A stretch of DNA of 64,000 nt, taken from assembly GCA_019639235.1 (NCBI GenBank), contig JAHBSG010000014.1:40566-104565 (forward strand), given 5' to 3'. This DNA comes from Acidobacteriota bacterium. Its GTDB lineage: Bacteria > Acidobacteriota > Blastocatellia > Pyrinomonadales > Pyrinomonadaceae. How positions within the stretch are numbered: position 1 is the first letter of the stretch; every line of letters starts with the position of its first letter. The position numbers were made by a program, and so were the translations under genes. Of this stretch, positions 17,036-25,075 are shown piece after piece. The notes under the pieces were generated by a model. It did not search any database. It was not told the DNA's origin and worked only from the letters and a program-made list of their open reading frames with translations.

Positions 17036-18145
17036 ATGAATATCAAACGTAACTTTTTCAAAAGACTTGGAACGTTAGCTCTTGCCGGTTTTGCTGCGGT
17101 TTCGCTTGCTTGCAGCGGCCAGCAGATGGGCGGCAGCAACGGAACGACAAGCTCCTCGGGAACGATCAAGGTCGCCGGAACCGGTTCGACATTCGTCAAG
17201 CCGATGATGGATAAGTGGGGCAGCGAATTCGGAAAGCTCAACCCGAACATCCAGATCGACTACAGCGGAACCGGATCGGGAGCCGGCATCAAGGGCATAC
17301 AGAACAGAACGGTCGATTTCGGCGGAAGCGATGCCGCGATGTCCGACGACGAAATGAAGCAGACGACCGGCGGTGAGATCGTACACCTTCCCGTCGTGCT
17401 CGGCGCCGTTGTGCTGACCTACAATTTGCCCGATGTGAAAGAGCCGCTCAAGCTCACGCCCGAGCTTATCTCTGACATCTATCTCGGCAAGATCCGCAAG
17501 TGGAACGACCCGAAGCTAAAGGCCGAGAACGCAAACCTCAACCTGCCGGATTCGGACATCACGCCAGTCTTCCGGGCTGACGGCAGCGGAACCTCGGATA
17601 TCATTACAGACTATCTTTCGAAGACCGTTCCGGAGTGGAAAGAAAAGGTTGGCCGCACCAAGAACCCGCAACTTCCGCAGGGCATCGGCATCGGAGCCAA
17701 GGGCAACGAAGGCGTGATGGGCCAGGTCAAGAACACACCGAACACCATCGGTTACGTTGAGCTTACCTTTGCCAAGGCAAACAACCTGCCGGCGGCACAG
17801 ATCAAGAACAAAGCCGGAAACTTCGTAACGGCAGATAGCTCGACCGTATCGAAGGCCGCTGCCGCTTTCACCGACAAGATGGCTGACGACCTTCGGTTCG
17901 AGATCACGAACGCCGACGGACCGGAAGCCTATCCGATCTCAGGCACGGTCTTCATGCTTGTTTACAAGGACCAACAAGACGCCGTAAAGGGCAAGGCGTT
18001 GGTCGATTTCCTATGGTGGGCGATAAACGACGGCGAGAAATTTGTCGTTGACCTGCATTATGCCCCGCTTCCGGACACGCTGGTCCAAAAGGTCGATGCC
18101 AAGCTCTTGTCGATCACCAGCGGCGGCAAACCGCTCCGGCAGTAG
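17036..18145 (+). CDS. pstS: Phosphate ABC transporter substrate-binding lipoprotein PstS
   Basis: 369 residues. It binds inorganic phosphate outside the inner membrane and delivers it to PstCA. The N-terminus is a lipoprotein signal with lipobox SLAC (Cys about residue 24), then a Ser/Gly linker (GGSNGTTSSSG). The mature protein starts with the PstS signature IKVAGTGSTFVKPMM, followed by phosphate-loop segments IDYSGTGSGAG and FRADGSGTSDI, where Ser/Thr residues contact phosphate. First gene of pstSCAB-phoU, behind the candidate Pho box. Confidence 0.96.
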   Translation: MNIKRNFFKRLGTLALAGFAAVSLACSGQQMGGSNGTTSSSGTIKVAGTGSTFVKPMMDKWGSEFGKLNPNIQIDYSGTGSGAGIKGIQNRTVDFGGSDAAMSDDEMKQTTGGEIVHLPVVLGAVVLTYNLPDVKEPLKLTPELISDIYLGKIRKWNDPKLKAENANLNLPDSDITPVFRADGSGTSDIITDYLSKTVPEWKEKVGRTKNPQLPQGIGIGAKGNEGVMGQVKNTPNTIGYVELTFAKANNLPAAQIKNKAGNFVTADSSTVSKAAAAFTDKMADDLRFEITNADGPEAYPISGTVFMLVYKDQQDAVKGKALVDFLWWAINDGEKFVVDLHYAPLPDTLVQKVDAKLLSITSGGKPLRQ

Positions 18146-18168
18146 TTAAAAGTAACCGATAACCGAAC

Positions 18169-19098
18169 GTGGCACAGTCGAGCACCCTCGGGGACAAGGT
18201 CTATCGCACCATTCTCTTTGCTGCGGCAACGAGCATCCTGCTCATTGTCGCAGCGGTGTTTTACATGATGGTGCAAAGCTCGATCCCGACGCTTCAGCGT
18301 TTTGGCATCGGCTTCCTCTGGGCGAGCGAATGGAACCCCTCGCAGGAACTATTCGGCGCCCTGCCGTTCATATACGGAACGGTCGTTTCGTCGATCCTTG
18401 CTCTTTTGATCGCGGTTCCGATCTCGCTCGGCATCGCCATCTTTTTGGTCGAACAGGCGCCGAAAAAGATCGCCAAGCCGATCGCCTTCATGATCGAACT
18501 TTTGGCGGCGATCCCTTCGGTCGTTTACGGCCTCTGGGGCATCTTCGTGCTCGCACCTTTTATTCGCACGTATCTCGGGCCGGTGCTTCAGGATAACCTT
18601 GGCTTCTTGCCGTTTTTCCAAGGAAGGCTGACCGGCATCGGGATGCTGACCGGCGGCATCATTCTGGCGATAATGATCACGCCGATCATCACCGCGGTGG
18701 TGCGTGACGTGCTTGAGGCCGTGCCTAACACACAGCGTGAAGCAGCACTTGCACTTGGCGCGACGAAGTGGGAAACGACGATGATCGTGCTAGGTAACGC
18801 GGCCTCCGGTATTGCGGGAGCCGTTGTGCTTGGGCTTGGCCGTGCGGTCGGCGAAACGATGGCTGTTACGATGGTGATCGGAAATTCGCCGCAGATCACG
18901 GCATCGCTCTTCGAGCCGGCATATACGATCGCCTCGGTACTCGCGGCAAACTTTGCCGATGCGACTGACGAGCTTTACCTGAGCGCGTTGATCGAGATGG
19001 CTCTCGTGCTTTTCCTCGTTACGGTGGTCATCAACGGGCTTGCGAAGCTTTTGATAATGAGCGTGGCGGGGCGGGCAAACGCCTCGAAACACACTTAG
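18169..19098 (+). CDS. pstC: Phosphate ABC transporter permease PstC
   Basis: 309 residues with six hydrophobic helices; inner-membrane permease partner of PstA. The GTG at 18169 is the first usable start, 24 bases after pstS. The ABC-permease EAA-type loop is visible as EAALALGATKWETTMIV. The segment AVPISLGIAIFLVEQAP and the periplasmic FLWASEWNPSQELFGALPFI are typical of PstC. pstA follows after 15 bases. Confidence 0.95.
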   Translation: MAQSSTLGDKVYRTILFAAATSILLIVAAVFYMMVQSSIPTLQRFGIGFLWASEWNPSQELFGALPFIYGTVVSSILALLIAVPISLGIAIFLVEQAPKKIAKPIAFMIELLAAIPSVVYGLWGIFVLAPFIRTYLGPVLQDNLGFLPFFQGRLTGIGMLTGGIILAIMITPIITAVVRDVLEAVPNTQREAALALGATKWETTMIVLGNAASGIAGAVVLGLGRAVGETMAVTMVIGNSPQITASLFEPAYTIASVLAANFADATDELYLSALIEMALVLFLVTVVINGLAKLLIMSVAGRANASKHT

Positions 19099-19113
19099 GA
19101 AATTTGAAAATAG

Positions 19114-19956
19114 ATGGCTGAGGCAGCGACAGTTCATAGCAAAAGGCGGATCACCAATCTGGTGATGACGTCGCTTACTGCCATCTGCGCGGTCTTTGCG
19201 ACCTCGGTGCTGCTGATCATCATCGGCTTTATTGCTTATCAGGGCATCTCGTCGCTGAGCTGGGAATTCCTGACCGATACGCCAAAGCCGGTCGGTGAGG
19301 GCGGCGGCATCGGAAATGCGATCGTCGGCTCAGCGATGATGACGCTTCTGGCAGCGGCGATCGGGCTTCCGATCGGGATCGCAGCCGGCGTTTACCTCGC
19401 TGAGTTTGGGAAAAACTGGTACGGCAATACGATCCGGTTCATCGCGGATACGCTGATCGGTGTGCCCTCGATCATTATCGGCATTTTCATCTATACGGTG
19501 GTCGTTATGCCGATGGGGCGGCAATCTGGCCTGGCGGGCGGGCTTGCACTGGCGATCATAATGATCCCGATCGTTGCACGAACGACCGAAGAGATGATAA
19601 ACCTCGTGCCAAATTCGATGCGCGAGGGCGCTCTGGCTCTCGGGGCACCGCAGTGGCGTGTTTCGTGGAACATCGTTCTGCCGGCGGCGACCTCAGGCAT
19701 CGCGACGGGGGCAATGCTAGCGATTGCCCGCATCACCGGCGAGACGGCACCGCTGCTTTTCACAGCACTCAACAGCCGTTTTTACAATTTCTACTACGAC
19801 CAGCCGATGTCGTCGCTAACGGTCCAGATATACAACTTCGCGACCGGCCCCTTTGAGGTCGAACATGCGATGGCATGGGCGGCGACGCTGCTTCTGGTCG
19901 GGTTCATTCTGGTCATCAATATTGTTGTGAGGTACCTGACGCGGAAGAAGTATTAG
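19114..19956 (+). CDS. pstA: Phosphate ABC transporter permease PstA
   Basis: 280 residues, six-helix permease. The EAA loop is [20 protein letters not shown]. The PstA signatures [20 protein letters not shown] and [11 protein letters not shown] are present. It forms the PstCA channel with the preceding gene. pstB follows after 14 bases. Confidence 0.95.
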   Translation: MAEAATVHSKRRITNLVMTSLTAICAVFATSVLLIIIGFIAYQGISSLSWEFLTDTPKPVGEGGGIGNAIVGSAMMTLLAAAIGLPIGIAAGVYLAEFGKNWYGNTIRFIADTLIGVPSIIIGIFIYTVVVMPMGRQSGLAGGLALAIIMIPIVARTTEEMINLVPNSMREGALALGAPQWRVSWNIVLPAATSGIATGAMLAIARITGETAPLLFTALNSRFYNFYYDQPMSSLTVQIYNFATGPFEVEHAMAWAATLLLVGFILVINIVVRYLTRKKY

Positions 19957-19970
19957 CAGGTTGGAACAGG

Positions 19971-20729
19971 ATGCAGAGCAAAATTAGCATAAAGGACCTC
20001 GATTTCTTTTACGGGAAGGCACAGGCTCTCTACGATATCTCGCTTGAGATACCGGAGCGTGAGGTCGTTGCCTTCATCGGCCCGTCGGGCTGCGGAAAAT
20101 CTACGTTCCTTCGGACGCTGAACCGGATGAACGACACGATCCCGATCGCCTCTGTTAAAGGACAGGTGATCATTGACGGCAAGGACATCTACGCACCGGG
20201 AACGGATGTCGTCGCACTTCGGCGAAAGGTCGGAATGGTTTTCCAAAAGTCGAACCCGTTCCCGAAATCGATTTTTGAGAACGTCGCCTATGGGATCCGC
20301 ATCAACGGAATTCACTCGAGCAAAGAGGACATGAACAACCGTGTCGAGAAGGCTCTTCGCGATGCGGCCCTCTGGGATGAAGTGAAGGACCGGTTGAGCA
20401 CATCGGCCTTCGGCCTTTCGGGCGGGCAGCAGCAGCGGCTCTGTATCGCGCGTGCCCTGGCCGTTCAGCCGGATGTGATCCTGATGGACGAACCGGCATC
20501 GGCACTCGACCCGATCGCAACGCAGAAGATCGAGGAACTCGTCGTCGAGCTCAAAAAGAATTACACGATAGTGATCGTGACGCACAATATGCAGCAGGCG
20601 GCCCGTGTTTCGGACCGGACGGCCTTCTTTATGCTCGGCAAGCTTATCGAATACAACCCGACGCAGAAGATGTTCACTAACCCGAATGAGAAGCTGACCG
20701 AGGACTACATTACCGGACGGTTTGGATAA
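19971..20729 (+). CDS. pstB: Phosphate ABC transporter ATPase PstB
   Basis: 252 residues, close to E. coli PstB (257). I choose the ATG at 19971, giving [15 protein letters not shown]; an earlier start would run into pstA. Walker A is GPSGCGKST, the ABC signature [15 protein letters not shown], Walker [14 protein letters not shown], and the H-loop [14 protein letters not shown]. It energises phosphate uptake by PstSCA and, with PhoU, signals phosphate status to the Pho sensor kinase. No phoR or phoB gene lies in the window. Confidence 0.97.
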   Translation: MQSKISIKDLDFFYGKAQALYDISLEIPEREVVAFIGPSGCGKSTFLRTLNRMNDTIPIASVKGQVIIDGKDIYAPGTDVVALRRKVGMVFQKSNPFPKSIFENVAYGIRINGIHSSKEDMNNRVEKALRDAALWDEVKDRLSTSAFGLSGGQQQRLCIARALAVQPDVILMDEPASALDPIATQKIEELVVELKKNYTIVIVTHNMQQAARVSDRTAFFMLGKLIEYNPTQKMFTNPNEKLTEDYITGRFG

Positions 20730-20782
20730 ACCGGGAAAAAGGCTTATATTTAGGGGTTTTACCCTGTGGTAATCTTGTAGCA

Positions 20783-21445
20783 ATGGAACATAGAATCATA
20801 GACCAACAACTGGACCTGCTGAGGGACAAGATCCTTCTGCTCGGCGGCGCGACCGAAGCGGCCGTTAACCGGGCGATGCAGGCGTTGGTAGAGCGGGACA
20901 GCGAACTCGCGAAAAAGGTGCTCGACGAAGACAAGATCATCGACCAGATGGAGCTTGAGATCGACCAGATGAGCATAGAGATACTTGCCCTCCAACAACC
21001 CGCGGCGCATGACCTTCGGTTTGTTATCTCTGTCGCAAAGATCACTCCGATCCTCGAGCGGATAGCCGACCACGCGAGCAGCATCGCCGAGGCAGCGATC
21101 GTGCTCAACAACGAGCCGCAAATAAAGAACTACGTCGATTTTCCGATCATGGCCAAGACGGCCGCCGAGATGCTTCGTTCAGCCCTTGATGCTTTCACAT
21201 CTGAGGATTCGCAACTCTCGCGTGAGGTCATCAAGCGGGACAAAGAGATCGATTCGAGTTACAAACGGGTCTTCAACGAACTGCTCGAAATGATGTTAGA
21301 CAGCCCGCAGTCAACGACCGGTGCCGCACACCTGCTCTTTGTGGCAAAGCACCTCGAACGCATCGGCGACTACGTAAAGGACATCTGCGAGCTGAACGTT
21401 TACCTGACGGAAGCCGCCTTTATCAAACACAGCAAGCATTTATAG
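20783..21445 (+). CDS. phoU: Phosphate signalling protein PhoU
   Basis: 220 residues with two PhoU three-helix repeats. The acidic metal-binding motifs are visible as DEDKIIDQMELEID in the first repeat and KRDKEIDSSYKRVF in the second. PhoU links the Pst transporter to the PhoR kinase and represses the Pho regulon when phosphate is plentiful. It starts 53 bases after pstB and ends the operon before a strong terminator. Confidence 0.96.
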   Translation: MEHRIIDQQLDLLRDKILLLGGATEAAVNRAMQALVERDSELAKKVLDEDKIIDQMELEIDQMSIEILALQQPAAHDLRFVISVAKITPILERIADHASSIAEAAIVLNNEPQIKNYVDFPIMAKTAAEMLRSALDAFTSEDSQLSREVIKRDKEIDSSYKRVFNELLEMMLDSPQSTTGAAHLLFVAKHLERIGDYVKDICELNVYLTEAAFIKHSKHL

Positions 21446-21454
21446 AGCCTAGGC

Positions 21455-21478
21455 AGGCCGGCAGACGGTGCCGGCCTT
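21455..21478 (+). terminator. Terminator hairpin after phoU
   Basis: AGGCCGGCA (21455-21463) pairs perfectly with TGCCGGCCT (21469-21477) around a 5-base loop. The T tract is short (TTC...AATTTC). It lies 9 bases after the phoU stop and closes the pst operon. Confidence 0.7.
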
Positions 21479-21629
21479 CACAATTTCGCCTCCCGCAACC
21501 TGGAGTTCACATCGCTTTCCTATAATTCTCTCACGCGCTTTCCACATTTAACCTGAGGCCATTTCCGAAGTCGGTAAGGGCTACGAGCAGGCGTCGTTTG
21601 CGTGATGGAAGCGCGAGGAGGATGAGCTA

Positions 21630-21779
21630 ATGTGGTCATTGCCGGAGACAATTGCCGCGGCTGCGGTTGCGGTTGGTTTGGCCCTTGCCTTTGCGGCCGG
21701 TTTTCTTTTCGGGTGGCGTTCCGCGGTTCGGCGAGTTCTGACCGAAAACGAAGACCTAGGCTGCCCGGTCGAGGAATGA
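21630..21779 (+). CDS. Single-pass membrane peptide, 49 residues
   Basis: ATG at 21630, stop TGA at 21777-21779. GAGGAGG (21615-21621) sits eight bases before the start, one of the best ribosome-binding sites in the window. The peptide starts MWSLPETIAAAAVAVG, has one hydrophobic helix at about residues 8-27 ending with FGWR, and then a charged tail (RRVLTENEDLG, CPVEE). A TATAAT lies at 21521-21526. I know no family. The position after phoU may be chance, since a terminator lies between. Confidence 0.65.
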   Translation: MWSLPETIAAAAVAVGLALAFAAGFLFGWRSAVRRVLTENEDLGCPVEE

Positions 21780-21918
21780 GATAAGTATTAACGTCGATTT
21801 TGCTTTGCCGTAACACCCATTTTACCGCCGTGCTTTATCGTACAAGTTGAACTGTAACAGGACTGAACGATTTTCCGATCGGAAAAAACCGGAACGGTTC
21901 ACAGTTCTCTCCAAAACA

Positions 21919-21955
21919 GGGCGAGGTTTGGCAAGACCTCGCCCTCCTCATTTTT
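21919..21955 (+). terminator. Terminator after the 49-residue peptide gene
   Basis: GGGCGAGGT (21919-21927) pairs with ACCTCGCCC (21936-21944) around an 8-base loop, followed by TCCTCATTTTT. The stretch between the peptide gene and this hairpin (21780-21918) holds only a 16-base perfect palindrome TTTTCCGATCGGAAAA at 21871-21886, which could be a protein-binding site. Confidence 0.75.
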
Positions 21956-21972
21956 AAATTCAGCAAAAGCCA

Positions 21973-22010
21973 CGGGCAAAAACAACCGGCCCCCGAAATT
22001 CGAGGGCCGG
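21973..22010 (-). terminator. Terminator of the FG-GAP protein gene
   Basis: CCGGCCC (21986-21992) and GGGCCGG (22004-22010) form a stem with an inner CG/CG extension. Read on the minus strand it is followed by TTGTTTTTG. It lies about 60 bases past the stop of the FG-GAP gene. Confidence 0.7.
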
Positions 22011-22071
22011 AATGATCTTTCGATCGAATTCCGGAAACCGGGTTGGCCGGCCTCCGGTATTGACTCAAATG

Positions 22072-23724
22072 TTACGGACGAGCGAACTGCGGTGTCGGCC
22101 GGTCGGTGCTGATACCGAACTGCTGGACCGTGACACCACCGGTGGAGCGGTTTACCCACCACTGGCCGTTGCGATAGATCGCTTGATCCTCGGTGCCGTC
22201 GCCGTCGTAGTCACCGACGACCGGGATGTCGCCTGCGGCACCGAACTGAATGACCGGCTGCGAGCCGTTGCTGCTGAGGATCGGCCTCCAGGTGCCATCC
22301 GAAGGTCGGAAGACCGCCTGATCGTCGCGGCCGTCGCCGTCGTAGTCTCCGGGGACCGGAATGTCACCGGCCTGGCCAAGTGCGATGTTGACCTGCGGGC
22401 CGCTCGAAAGCGTTCCGACCCAGTTGCCGTTCGTGTAAATGATGCCGTCGGCCTGGCCGTCGCCGTCATAGTCGCCGGGAACGGGTGTGTCGCCCGGATT
22501 ATTGACGATCACGGCCGAACCGTTCGAGCTGAGGACGATGTACCAGGTGCCGTTCGAGGGGCGATAGACCGCGACATCAGCTTTGCCGTCGCCGTCGTAA
22601 TCCGCAACTGCCGGAACATCGCCCGCGATACCCCATGAGGAGCCCGAGAAGGTGAAGCCGTTGCTGTTGAGGATCCAGAAGTCGGGCTGTGCAGCATCGG
22701 CCGCCGCACGGAAGACCGCCGTGTCCGTCTTGCCGTCGCCGTCGTAATCAGCCGGGACGATGACGTCCGTGCTGATGCCCCAGTTAAGGACGCTGAAGCC
22801 CGCGGTCGAACCGAAAAGGTACCAGTTGCCTTCCGACGGACGGAACACCGAAAGATCAGTGCGGCCGTCGCCATCGTAGTCGGCGCGAGCCGGAGTGGTC
22901 GGAGCCGCGGCCGGAACGTTCGGTGCACCCGGCGTAAGAACGCCGCCGGTCGGGAAGTTGGCGCTTCTCGGATCGACGAATGCAACCGCTTCATCAGGCG
23001 ACGTTGCGATCTCGCCGTAATAGAAAGCAGCCGCGCTATTCGGCGTGTCGTTGCCCGGGAAGCGGACGAACGCGTCCGGCACGTCCTGGAACGGCGTTCC
23101 AAGGATCGCACTCTGTGCAATACCGTTCGGGTAAACATAGTGCTCATCCGGATTGATCAAGAAAGCAGCGGCGTCATAAACGGTGCTAACTGAGATATCG
23201 AGAACCCCGTCGTCGTTAGCGTCGATATCAAGGCCGGCGAAAATGTTCGCCGTTGTCGTGATGATGGCGAAGCTTTCGGAACCGACCTCGAGGTTTCCAC
23301 CGCCGATGCGGATGACCGAGCTATAGTCAACAACTGTAGTTCCGGCCGCTGCCGTGCGGTTCTGGCAGACCGGTGCGACGGTATTGCGGAGGTAGATAAG
23401 GCCGTTCGAGCCGACAGTCACTCCGCCGACCGGGACAACATGGTGAAGGCGTCCGGGAAATGCCGCGTCGCTATCGATCGCGACAAAGTAGGTGTTTGCC
23501 GGAACGGTCGAGCCCGGCGCGCCGCGGAGCTCGATGTACTGGCACGAGTCGTTCTGCTGATTGCCGGGGTCTGCCTCGACCTCATTGATCAGAAGCGTGA
23601 AACCGCCGGCCAGGTCTCCGCCCTTAGAATTTGCTTGTGCGTCGGCAACGGCCGCCGAGCCAAATAGGATCGCGCAGGCGGCTAGAACCGCACCGAGCGT
23701 AAAACGATAATCTTTTCTCTTCAT
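22072..23724 (-). CDS. Secreted FG-GAP/VCBS repeat protein with lamin-tail-like N-domain
   Basis: 550 residues. The ATG at 23724 has AAGGAG six bases upstream; two earlier in-frame ATGs lack that spacing. A signal peptide (MKRKDYRFTLGAVLAACA...) ends near VADAQA. Residues about 35-200 (LLINEVEADPG, DSCQYIELRG, YFVAIDSD) resemble the lamin-tail (LTD) fold often linked to extracellular proteins. From about 275 on, six calcium-binding-type DYDGDG motifs occur in repeats of 45-55 residues of the form DYDGDGxxDxAVFRPSxGxW, as in integrin-like FG-GAP propellers. Probably a surface or secreted adhesin-like protein. Last gene of a minus-strand export cluster. Confidence 0.85.
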   Translation of the reverse strand: MKRKDYRFTLGAVLAACAILFGSAAVADAQANSKGGDLAGGFTLLINEVEADPGNQQNDSCQYIELRGAPGSTVPANTYFVAIDSDAAFPGRLHHVVPVGGVTVGSNGLIYLRNTVAPVCQNRTAAAGTTVVDYSSVIRIGGGNLEVGSESFAIITTTANIFAGLDIDANDDGVLDISVSTVYDAAAFLINPDEHYVYPNGIAQSAILGTPFQDVPDAFVRFPGNDTPNSAAAFYYGEIATSPDEAVAFVDPRSANFPTGGVLTPGAPNVPAAAPTTPARADYDGDGRTDLSVFRPSEGNWYLFGSTAGFSVLNWGISTDVIVPADYDGDGKTDTAVFRAAADAAQPDFWILNSNGFTFSGSSWGIAGDVPAVADYDGDGKADVAVYRPSNGTWYIVLSSNGSAVIVNNPGDTPVPGDYDGDGQADGIIYTNGNWVGTLSSGPQVNIALGQAGDIPVPGDYDGDGRDDQAVFRPSDGTWRPILSSNGSQPVIQFGAAGDIPVVGDYDGDGTEDQAIYRNGQWWVNRSTGGVTVQQFGISTDRPTPQFARP

Positions 23725-23818
23725 TCTCATCTCCTTGTTTGTGACTTTCATCACTCTTAGGGCTCAGGACAAAATAGTTATTCAGACGATTACGGACATT
23801 CGGGCGCGGGTGCCCTTT

Positions 23819-25051
23819 CTATTCAGAAGCGGCCGGTGCTTCACCCGGCACTTCGATCTTGCTTTTCGCCATATATTCGGCGACCAATCGATCTCGCTTT
23901 TCACGCTCAATGAGCATTCGAGCGATCTCTTCGGCTGTCATGAATGGCGGCGGGATCTCCGGATCGTTGACCCCGGGCTGTTCGAATTTGTTTTGAAATA
24001 GGATCTGGCGGTAGCTGTATTCGGTAACCACGCGGCCATCGTTCCTTTGCTTTTCAGTACGCTTGACGAGCATCAGAACATGCCGTCCGAGTTCACTCTC
24101 GACCACCTGCGGAAGGACCTTTCCGGGGGTCGCGGCGAGAAGTGCGTTCTCGACCGGGCCGGGATTGTCGCCGGCGATGATGTTCTCGATCAGCCCGCCG
24201 GTCGTCTTGGTCGGACGGTGTTCGGTGAACTCAGTTACGAGCTTGGCAAAGCTTTCGCCTGCGAGCGCTCGCTCGAGAACCTCGTCGGCCTTTTGCCATT
24301 TCCGCTTCAGGTCGTACTCTGGCCGCTTTGCTATGAACTCTGTGATCTCGCGGTCGGTCGCACGAATTCGTTCGGACCAGTGCTTCCGCAACAGGTCCGA
24401 GGAAAGCAGGCCGGCGACGAGAACATTGACCCGAAGCTTGACCTCCTGGCTTTCCATGAAATCCTTGTCGGCTTTCGCACGGTCCGAGAGCAACTTGGCA
24501 CGTGCCCAGCTTTTCCGTGCCCGCTCCAAACCCTCGCCGGCGAGAATGCCAGGCTGGATGCCGGTTCCCATTTTGGCGTTGACGTCGTTCTGTATCTGCT
24601 GAAGCGTGTCCATGTCGCGCTTGAACGCGGCGGCATTGGAGGAATCGCCAAAGACGCGGTCCACCTCTTCCTTCGAGATCTTGAAAGGGTTTTCAGGGTT
24701 GTGGCCGAGCTTCGCTTCATACAGATCGGCGAGCAGACGATCTACTTTGTAATCGCGATTGATCCTGAAGAGTGGATCCTCGTCAAGGCCCTCTTCTTTT
24801 GCCGCTGCCGCAAGAGCGAGGTGCTCCTTCATGCCCTTCAGGAAGGCCTGTTTGGCTTCCGGAACGGCGAGAGACTCGACGAGCGACTTGTCACCAAGCT
24901 GCTCCTGCGAACGTGCGATCGCCTCGACATCAGCTTCGGTCAGTTTGGTCAACGGTTCCGCATCGGCGGACGAGCCCGAAAAGACTAGGGCAAGTCCGCC
25001 GATGATGACGGCGACGATGGCGACAGATGCGATAATGTACTTCTTATCCAT
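23819..25051 (-). CDS. Membrane-anchored parvulin-like peptidyl-prolyl isomerase
   Basis: 410 residues. An N-terminal uncleaved anchor or signal (KKYIIASVAIVAVIIGGLAL) is followed by a SurA/PrsA-like helical chaperone region (about 40-250), rich in Lys and Glu. The parvulin domain is at about 255-345, recognisable from LAGESFAKLVTEFTEH, TKTTGGLIENI and ELGRHVLMLVKR. This fold helps outer-membrane or secreted proteins to fold. It lies 24 bases downstream of the TonB-dependent receptor gene on the same strand, so the receptor may be its client. GGAG about nine bases upstream supports the start. Confidence 0.82.
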   Translation of the reverse strand: MDKKYIIASVAIVAVIIGGLALVFSGSSADAEPLTKLTEADVEAIARSQEQLGDKSLVESLAVPEAKQAFLKGMKEHLALAAAAKEEGLDEDPLFRINRDYKVDRLLADLYEAKLGHNPENPFKISKEEVDRVFGDSSNAAAFKRDMDTLQQIQNDVNAKMGTGIQPGILAGEGLERARKSWARAKLLSDRAKADKDFMESQEVKLRVNVLVAGLLSSDLLRKHWSERIRATDREITEFIAKRPEYDLKRKWQKADEVLERALAGESFAKLVTEFTEHRPTKTTGGLIENIIAGDNPGPVENALLAATPGKVLPQVVESELGRHVLMLVKRTEKQRNDGRVVTEYSYRQILFQNKFEQPGVNDPEIPPPFMTAEEIARMLIEREKRDRLVAEYMAKSKIEVPGEAPAASE

Positions 25052-25075
25052 TTTCGTTATCTCCGTCCTCGTTAG

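Noticed and set aside
22012..22638. 208-codon plus-strand frame opposite the FG-GAP repeats
   Set aside because: Its repeats (VAVVVTDDRDV-type) are simply the complement of the DYDGDG-coding DNA.
24047..24988. 313-codon plus-strand frame opposite the PPIase gene
   Set aside because: Mirror of a well-supported gene; no recognised domain.
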